DNA from: Chrysopilus asiliformis
Taxonomy: Eukaryota > Arthropoda > Insecta > Diptera > Rhagionidae
Length of the DNA stretch: 64,000 nt
Direction: 5' to 3'
NCBI GenBank assembly: GCA_964034945.1
Contig: OZ035961.1
Location: 94,436,991-94,500,990 of the forward strand
The notes under the pieces were generated by a model. That model saw only the letters and a program-made list of their open reading frames with translations, did no database searches and was not told where the DNA came from. Below are positions 56,676 through 64,000 of this stretch, in pieces. How positions within the stretch are numbered: position 1 is the stretch's first letter; each line of letters opens with the position of its first letter. The translations under genes were made by a program, and so were the position numbers.

Positions 56676-57819
56676 TTAACCCGTTCGGTACATGTTTTTT
56701 CTATGGGGGTTAAAAATTCTCTCTATACAAATTAATGATGTTTAAGCTATTAGTATTCATAGGGGTGTTAGTTGAAATTTGCCGGTTTTTTCGATAAAGA
56801 AAACACTTAATTCTCAAGGGGAATCTCAGAAAAATTTTTATTGAAAGTATTGACCATTGGATTTTACACATTTTGCCCATCTTTCAGGCAAATCATGGAT
56901 ACCATTCCAAAAAAACTTTTTCTCTTTCGAGGAAAACCATTCGACGAGCCATTTTTCGATTTCTTCAAAATTGGCGAAGCGCTGGTCTGCGAGTGAGTGT
57001 CCCATCGATGCGACAAGGTGATAGTCGGACGGGGCAAGGTCTGGAGAGTACGGCGGGTGCGGTAATACTTCGTATCCAAGTGATTTGAACACTTTTTTGA
57101 CTGATTTTACTGTGTGAGACGGCGCGTTGTCATGCTGCAAAATCACCTTACCATGTCTTTCAGCCTATTGCGGACGTTTTTTTTATCAATTCATGGTTCA
57201 AATTGATCATTTGTTGTCGGTAGCGATCAGTATCAACTGTTTCTCCATGTTTCAACAGTTCATAATATACGACACCAATCTGGTTCCATCATACACGTTT
57301 TTTGTCCTGGATGTTGAAATCACCACTTTTGGATTATCGAAACCACGTCTCATATGTTCTTATGGTTGGGGAATGATCACCGTAAGTTTCTACCAGCAAT
57401 CGATAGCTTTCAGCGGCCTTTTTCTTTTGATTAAAGAGAAAAAGTAATGCGTGCCGCGAATGCACGTTTTCAGGCACAAAACTTGACATTTTCAAACAGC
57501 TTTAACGCTATGACGTTGTTATTTTGACGGGACGTAACTTGTGTAGTTTTGAAGATTAATGTCAATAGAAAAATATGACATAGATGCCAAATCGTAGAAA
57601 TGTATACATATCTCTAGCGACAGCTATTAGTAAATTTTTTTTATTTTTTACAAATACGTCCACTGTAGTCCAGCTTTTTACTCAAAAAATCAAAATTGGG
57701 TCACAAATGCACTTAAAGGTGCACTGAATAAGAATAGAGTGTTGAAAATAAATAAATAATAAGTCAATTCAAATTTTTAACTGCGTTGTCATATGGCATC
57801 AAAATACCGAATGGGTTAA
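56676..57819. mobile_element. piggyBac-like MITE (TTAA ends) containing a mariner
   Basis: TTAACCCGTTCGGTA at 56676 and, on the complement from 57819, TTAACCCATTCGGTA: 14 of 15 bases. TTAA target as in piggyBac. Most of the interior is the mariner relic. Confidence 0.6.
56838..57489 (-). pseudogene. Internally deleted mariner (DD34D-type) transposase
   Basis: Starts at ATG 57489 with the classical mariner N-terminus (FVPENVHSRHALLFLFNQKK, then a helix-turn-helix ending ETWF), reaches stops, and resumes after a large deletion in the catalytic part: LQHDNAPSHT with its Asp, PPYSPDLAPSDYH with the final Asp, and C-terminal LPERWAKC...GQYF to TAA 56840-56838. The last 102 codons are uninterrupted. 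The first catalytic Asp region is deleted, so the gene is dead. Mariner ends not located. Confidence 0.88.
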
Positions 57820-58990
57820 TAACGCTTTGTTACATCACAGAATTTTTATTTTATAGAGAACTAGCGTCGTTGACAGCTTAAAGATTTTTTTTTTTACCAA
57901 AAAACAATAACTTTAAAAAAATGAAAAACGAATACCAATTTGAAATAACTGAAAATATTCAGTTATTTTAAAGTGGTGTTCGTTTTTTATTTCCCTTAAA
58001 TATATTGAAAATTTAATATTCGTGGCAGATTAAATTAAATAAAATTTCACACAATTTAACATATTTTATGGGTTGAATTATTCCTACGCGAATTGAATAT
58101 TATTGAAATGGACAGACTTGACTGAAATAATTTTATTGTGCCAGAAAACACTTAAATGATCTAACGCGACCGACGCGACGCGATATCCGGCTAAGAGTCG
58201 TTGTAAAATGGGTTTAAATATGCCTCGGCCAGTTTTCCTTTATTATTTATAATGGAGAAAAGAAGGAAATATTCTGCTTGTTTCGTTCTATTTTTTAATT
58301 GTCTGACGTAATGTTAATGAGACGCTTAAAGTAATTAAAAAGTTATAGAAGTTAAAATTTAACGTCAGCTGCGTAAATTGCATTAGAGTTATGATTTGTT
58401 ACCGAGTAAGGATGCCTTTCCACCCCAAGAAAACTTTAAGTATGCCGTTGACAATATTCCTGTATATTAAACGCAAAATATATAACTAAACATAAATAAT
58501 TATGATGTTGATGTTGTGTTCATTATGGCAATATTGTATATGATTTTCAGTTCTAGTTCCAGTTTTCCATTACTTCCATCGCCTGCAACTGTATTGGGGG
58601 GGTGGGTTCGGTTGGTCGATGTCGCGGTAATTCGGTTCGGTGAATATGAAAAAGGGGTGTAAAATACACTTCGAAAAGTTAATGGGAAGGGCAACTTTTT
58701 TAAGTGAAATATTCGATTAAGACTAGGTTGATGTTAGCTTTACGTAATTATTTCCTACGTTTGGGAATTGAATATTTTTGGAATTAATTTTGAAAATAAT
58801 CAAGTTTCTATTTATGACAGTTTCTAATTGAACTAAATTGAAGGCATAATTTTTGTTAAATCTGTCTGTAAGTATAAGAAAATTTAATCGAGAGGATGGT
58901 ATTGGTACAAATTTCTATACTCGAGTTAATTCGAGCGGTTTTTACGTGATCGAATCAACTTGGGTAACGCAAAGTAATAAAAAAATATTA
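57820..58990. other. No gene seen
   Basis: AT-rich, unassigned. Confidence 0.45.
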
Positions 58991-59532
58991 TATTGGGTCT
59001 TTCAACAAGGACATACAAATTTTGTATTTAAATAAAACACAGAATAATTGAGATATCGGGCTGAAATTTATTCCAGGTGTAGTGGACATGTTACATTTAA
59101 GTATGAAATTCGATGTCGTTCATATGACCACCGCGAGCACGTTTGCTGATTGATTCTTTGGAGCCAATTTTCCACACATATCGGCCGAAACGTTGGCAAT
59201 TTCGCGTTCGATATCGTTCCTGAGTTCCTCTAACGTTGTTGGCATAAACCCACGACTTAATATAACCCCATAAATAGAAATCCAACGGCGTTAAATCGCA
59301 TGAGCGAGGTGGCCATTCGACCGGACCATCATTTCATTCATCATTTCATCGGACTCAGAATTTTGGTAGTAAGTTTCAATAATTTCCAAACGTTGCTCGT
59401 TCGTGAACTTCACCATGATAAAAATGTAAACCTTGACTGACGTTTTAGCATTGCGAGATCATAAAAAAAAGTTTTAGGGTGCGTTTTTATTACAATACAA
59501 AATTGTTATGTCCTTGTTGAAAGACCCTTTAG
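58991..59532 (-). mobile_element. Internally deleted mariner-like element
   Basis: TA plus inverted ends GGGTCTTTCAACAAGGACAT on both sides (identical 20 bases, match extends to ~45). 538 bases within the TA pair, carrying only a transposase C-terminal relic on the minus strand. Confidence 0.9.
59097..59330 (-). pseudogene. C-terminal relic of a mariner-like transposase
   Basis: Minus-strand frames give a PPRSCDLTPLDFYLWGYIKS-type block (around 59310-59250) and VYANN, then a frameshifted tail. Same family as 40390-41110. Confidence 0.7.
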
Positions 59533-60384
59533 TTTCTGGCTTAGATTTTGAACGAGAATTTTTTGATCGGATTTATTTCAAGGTATTAAGAGTAAAGTTG
59601 ATGAGTAAAAATTAAAAATGACTTATTAGATTACTAATTGCTCTTCTTGTATATTTTATTTTCATGGCACAATTAATAAAGTACCGAAAAACCTTTTATC
59701 AATTAATATAATCAAATGTTCAAATTATTTTTCGCATTATGAAGGCTTCGGCTTATATTTTTTTGGTCAATAAATAACAATTATTACCTTTATGGCACCA
59801 TTTTATGGGCAATTGCGTCTTATTGGTAATATTCCCATAAAATTTGAAATGTATTTTTGGGGTTCGCCATTTGTCACACTTCGTCACGCTTGGCGAACCC
59901 CCTAAATTTTGAACAGGCTCAAGAAGGTTCAAGGGCCGTATCCAGGGGGGTGGGAGAAGATACAAATTATATATGAAATCCTTATTCAAGAAAAATTTTG
60001 CATGACTTGTCCAGTTTTGAGGATTTTTTGGATCAAAAAGGGAGAATATGTTGTGTAAAATCATATGATTTTCTAATACTAACTACGCTTCTTCATACGC
60101 TATAATGTTATCGTGATCGTGTGTTCTAATTTTAAAATATCTCGAGAACTGTACAAGATGTCGATATGCGGTAAAAGCCAAAATTTGGCCAAATCTAATT
60201 TCTCACATAACGAGAATGTTTCCAAAAAAATAGCGAATAACGGCAAAAGGCAATCTTGTATGATACCTGAAAAGCCGTTAGTTCTAGTAAAAGTCAGCGT
60301 GTAGGGAAAAGGGACAGAACTAAGAGTTACTTTGTGTTGGGAACTGTAGTTTTCAATCTGAAGACATCTGGTACGTCAAATATT
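59533..60384. other. No gene seen
   Basis: Unassigned. Confidence 0.4.
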
Positions 60385-60480
60385 TTGCTTGCAACGCATT
60401 TTTTCAACAATTTTAAGTGAAATTTCTTTTTTGCTAGAAAATTTCTCCTGCGGCGCATTTATTCAATTCATACAGGCATT
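60385..60480 (-). repeat. Dispersed repeat family 1, end fragment
   Basis: GCTTGCAACGCATTTTTTCA and CTCCTGCGGCGCATTTATTC, the paired GCGGCGCATT motifs of the family in reverse orientation. Confidence 0.5.
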
Positions 60481-60599
60481 ATTTTGAACTCCAAGCAATT
60501 TTTTTCATAGCTAGTTTAAAAAACCCTTTATTCATTTTTTAAAAAAATAGTGGGGGGGGGAGGGATTTGCAGCAAGAGTATCACAGTGTCACAAGGGGG

Positions 60600-60655
60600 A
60601 AGGGGGGTCGAAAAGGGCCAAATTTAGCGTGACGTACTTTATGGGCAGTCCCTAA
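60600..60655 (-). mobile_element. Arthropod MITE end fragment
   Basis: AGCGTGACGTACTTTATGGG followed by CAGTCCCT is the complement of an end like that at 35761. Confidence 0.4.
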
Positions 60656-61974
60656 AGAAATTATATCTTTATTTTTTTATATAAGAAACTTTTTTACGGT
60701 GCCAGAAATTTGGAAATTTGGGGACGAAACACACTGCAGATTCTTTGCATTTTAAGATTTCCCACCCCCCCAGTTAGGTTAGTGGATAAATTGAAGTAAC
60801 ATTGTGTGGAAAATTTATTTTTTCACAAAAAATGTCGATCAAAAAGATTAATACTAGGCCTGATTGAAGGTTATTTGAATAAAAACAATAAATTAAATTA
60901 AATTAAATTTGGATCAATTTAAGAGGATTTCTTTATATTATTCACTAAATGGCTTTCACATCATTTCACCATAGCCTTTTATGATGCCATAAAAGAGATG
61001 AAAATTAAGAGTAATATCCTAAATCCTCCTATAAAGATTCCATTTGAATGTCCACAAAATATACAAGACCACCATACATTTTTCGTTTTTTTTTGTAAAG
61101 TTCTTTTAACTACCTATTGACGATAGTGCTACCTTGACTTTGTCGAAATTTGTTAAAAGTTAAGTTTCAACACTTAAAGTTGACTATTGATGTTGTAAGA
61201 CTAAAAGGGATAATTCGGGTATAAATCTCAGAGCTCAAATCCAGAAATTTTATTACATTTCCTTTGAGTTAATCCGCCCCAGTTTCATGTTAAAGGATTA
61301 TTTGAATTGAAAGATACGGATTATGCATGTTACGTACACATACGTGTGTGTTAAAAGGCAGTGGCTTTTGTGGTAAGAACGGATGGCTACAAATCCACAT
61401 ATACACAAAGAGACGATAAAACTTTGTATATGCGAACTTTGTTTTAGTATTTTTATACTTAATATGGGAAAAAATCTACTAAAAGTCGGTTAACCTGTTG
61501 AATTTTTTTTTACTTAACACATTCGATGGGAAATCGTTTTCAAGTTAATATCATAATAAAAGCGGTTTGTGATTATCTGTGTGTCTGTTAGCTTATAACT
61601 CGAGAACTAGTGAACCAATTTGCACAAAACTTTACGGTCAGTTTCTAGTGGCAAGGAGATGTTTTATCCTATGCGATAACTAGTACAATAACAAGGGTCG
61701 TTGGCATCAGAGATCGATATTGAAATTTCCTACCCTTACGCTCTATAAGAAAAGAAAGTTGATTTTTAAGAAAATTGATAATGATTTGGCAATCATAGAA
61801 AATTTTACTTGCATTAGAAGGAACATTTCCTTTGAAACAAGTAAATATTTCCAGCTTTAAAATCAGGAAAATTTTCCGCAGTTTAAAGGAATTTTTCGTT
61901 GAAAGAATGAAAAGGTTTATGTATTTATCAAATAGTTCGGTTTAACAATACTTGATGAATTTCCGAATAACATT
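60656..61974. other. No gene seen
   Basis: Unassigned AT-rich DNA. Confidence 0.45.
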
Positions 61975-62895
61975 TTTTATACCTGTATGGTAAAACCAAA
62001 GGGTATATTAAAGTTGCCTTACCGTTTGTAACGCCAAGATCCCATCATAACACACAAAAATAAATTACACCAGTGTGTTTAGAATGATAAAAATAATTAA
62101 TTTCTGCATGTCCGTCCGTCTGTCCGTCTGTCTATCCGTCCGTCTGTCCGTCTATCCGTACGTCTGTCCGTCTGTCTGTCCGTCCGTCTGTGGCGCGGAT
62201 TGCGGGCGCACGGATTTAGCTAGAGACTTGAAATTTTGCGCAGATTCGTTTTTCGTAAAATGCAAGGCTAAGTTCGTTAGTGGGCAAAAATGGACCATTA
62301 GAACGAAAACGTTTTCTGCGAATATCTCAACAACATCTTATTAAAAAAGTGCATCTTATCAAAAAAGTGCAAGAATAAAAGTTATTTAGGATGTGATCAT
62401 ACTAATATATAAAAATGAGTTGGTGTCTGTCTGTCTGTCTGCCTGTTCCTCTTTCACGCAAAAACGGCTGAACCGATTGCCTTGAAATTTGGCATGAGTG
62501 TCTGTGGTAGTTCTGGTTCCAACATAGGCATACGGAAAAGTAGCGCGAGGGGTGGAGGGAGTAAGGGGAGGGGGTAAAGTCATCTCGAAACTTAGGTCTT
62601 CCTCTATGTTACCCTTTCGCGGGCCTGAAGTTTAGCTCCAACATAGACCATAAAAAAAAATTGAAAAAACTTAACCCGGCAACGACGGGTATGCAAGCTA
62701 GTTCTACATAAAACTCCCATACATCAAAATCCGATTGGAATAAATTTTAAAAAATCTTATTGAAAAGTTTGACTTCAAAGTGGAATTTTGATACAACTGT
62801 TCGCCGTTCACTTGAATTTCGAACAATACCATATCATCATACGGCTTTTCAAAAATTACTAGATTGGTAAATATAGCTTTTGTCATGTTTAGTTT
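61975..62895 (+). repeat. Dispersed repeat family 3, copy split by a Helitron
   Basis: Inverse relative of 43037-43628, with CCGTCTGT microsatellite at 62108-62195. Its sequence is continuous on either side of the 62397-62701 insertion. Confidence 0.75.
62397..62701 (+). mobile_element. Non-autonomous Helitron, 305 bases, with empty-site proof
   Basis: Begins TCATACTAATATATAAAAAT, ends with hairpin ACCCGGCAACGACGGGT, then ATGCAAGCTAG. The uninterrupted relative at 43037-43628 reads (complement) GGATATGA|TTCTACAT where this copy reads GGATGTGA|Helitron|TTCTACAT: insertion between A and T with no duplication, exactly as Helitrons do. No coding. Confidence 0.9.
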
Positions 62896-63033
62896 TGGGC
62901 CTGGTTACACTTCATTTCCATGTGCTGCTTGTGTCTTCTAAGTTACTTGATGCCCAAAGCGGTGATTAACATCTGCTATCTGCTACAATTTTTATCTGTA
63001 TATAAGCTAATTATGGGATTTCTAAAAAATGAA

Positions 63034-63242
63034 CCGTATGCATGAGCATATGCTTATAATTCAATTTTTGGTGGAAATTCTCCAATTTTAATGAACAAAA
63101 GTGAGCAAATGTCGTATTTCGGAAGAAGGTATTTATTGCCAAACATAAAAAGAACGCATTTATCCACTTTTATTCATAAAGACTTGAAAATTTGTTCCAA
63201 AAAGGTGGAGTATAAGCATATGCTCATTTTTATGCATACGGG
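63034..63242. mobile_element. MITE family 4, better copy
   Basis: Inverted ends CCGTATGCAT...GAGCATATGCTTATA on the left and, on the complement of the right end, CCCGTATGCATAAAAATGAG followed by CATATGCTTATA. About 45-base ends, 209 bases; relative at 49270-49488. Confidence 0.7.
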
Positions 63243-64000
63243 CCAATGGTTTTTCGTTCGGTTCAAAAACCGGTTTGCATCTTTAATAAAAGTTAATAAA
63301 TTACTCACATTCAAAATCAACCGTAAATAGAAATTGGTCTAAAAGTTTCCTAACAATCGGCTTAATGATTCAATCAATTACGATCGACGCCTTACAATTG
63401 ATGCGGCAGAATTTTCATCACACATTGTTGCGAAATAAAAGATCTTCTTTGATCGAATACCACACAAAAGCATATAGTCTAGCATTTCCGATAAGCTACT
63501 ACATAAAGAAGCGACTAAAAACTCTTTGAGACCATTCATTTATTTCTCTTCAATTTGTTTCGTTGTTAACAATCGCCATTTGCCCCATTCAGTGACTTCA
63601 AAGTGAAACAATTTCATGATGGCATATAAAGCCATAATACTCATGGCCCAGATCACATTTCCTTTCTCAATTACGTCTGTAAGAAGCCAACAAAGTAATG
63701 TTGGTCAAATTACATGACCATGAAAAAAAGCCACTTACTTGGCTTTTGTCCTTGTTCTTTATTCCTAGATTTCTTAGCCTTTTCGAATATCTTTTTTTTT
63801 GTGGATGTTCTGTGGATGTTCTGGAACTTCAAATGGTTTGGTTGTTAGTTTTCGCAATGTCGCGTTTTGTGGTTGTAGATTTGTTCCCAGTGCTAATACT
63901 ATTACTGTTGATGTAGCCATGAGATTCTTACACAATTTCATTTTCTTCCGCTCTTTTTAAAAATAAGGAGCAGAAAAATAAAAAATAAAAAAACTGAAAG
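63243..64000. other. No gene seen
   Basis: Unassigned; window ends here. No exon that would continue the phase-2 donor at 55175 could be supported. Confidence 0.4.

Noticed and set aside
63698..63916. 72-codon hydrophobic plus-strand frame near the window end
   Set aside because: T-rich random frame with no exon boundaries; its hydrophobic character follows from the T content.

Overview
This is eukaryotic, AT-rich, repeat-crowded DNA, most probably from an insect. The evidence is the set of element types (Ty3-type LTR retrotransposons closest to the mdg3/blastopia group, mariner, hAT, piggyBac-like and Harbinger-like elements, short Helitrons, a Jockey/I-like LINE tail), host exons with GT-AG introns, and a secreted leucine-rich-repeat protein. 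I cannot name the species; a fly or midge is my guess.

Positions 1-22661 are one LTR retrotransposon (outer element) with a second, related LTR retrotransposon (inner element, 5544-16860) inserted in its pol gene. The inner element has 2201-base LTRs beginning TGTTAT and ending ATAACA and is flanked by a 4-base duplication, AATA. The outer pol frame resumes exactly after that duplication, so the only visible break in outer pol is the insertion itself. Both elements have the same order: a long LTR, a primer site matching the 3' end of tRNA-Lys, a long leader, gag, a -1 overlap with a slippery heptamer, pol (protease, reverse transcriptase, RNase H, integrase) and a long untranslated stretch. 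Neither shows an env gene. LTR copies within each pair look the same and have no length difference, so both insertions look recent. The inner gag carries one in-frame TAA. The 3' end and LTR of the outer element contain exon-like open stretches with GT-AG borders on the minus strand.

From 22662 to 64000 the sequence looks like host chromosome, mainly introns. A plus-strand gene is represented by an EGF-like module exon (29742-29858) and a long acidic, Asn/Ser-rich exon (54131-55175). Their splice phases match, which allows a single intron of about 24 kb. A minus-strand, single-exon gene for a secreted leucine-rich-repeat protein (45296-46450) would lie inside that intron. The rest is small DNA transposons, many nested in one another: a deleted mariner inside a Harbinger-like MITE, a hAT derivative inside a piggyBac-like MITE, a mariner inside another piggyBac-like MITE, and a Helitron inside an older repeat whose uninterrupted relative is 19 kb away. 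A roughly 550-base, almost perfect GGGAGA array lies at 37722-38270.

Limits: no alignment or database search was possible. Family names come from recognised motifs, and termini were found by eye.
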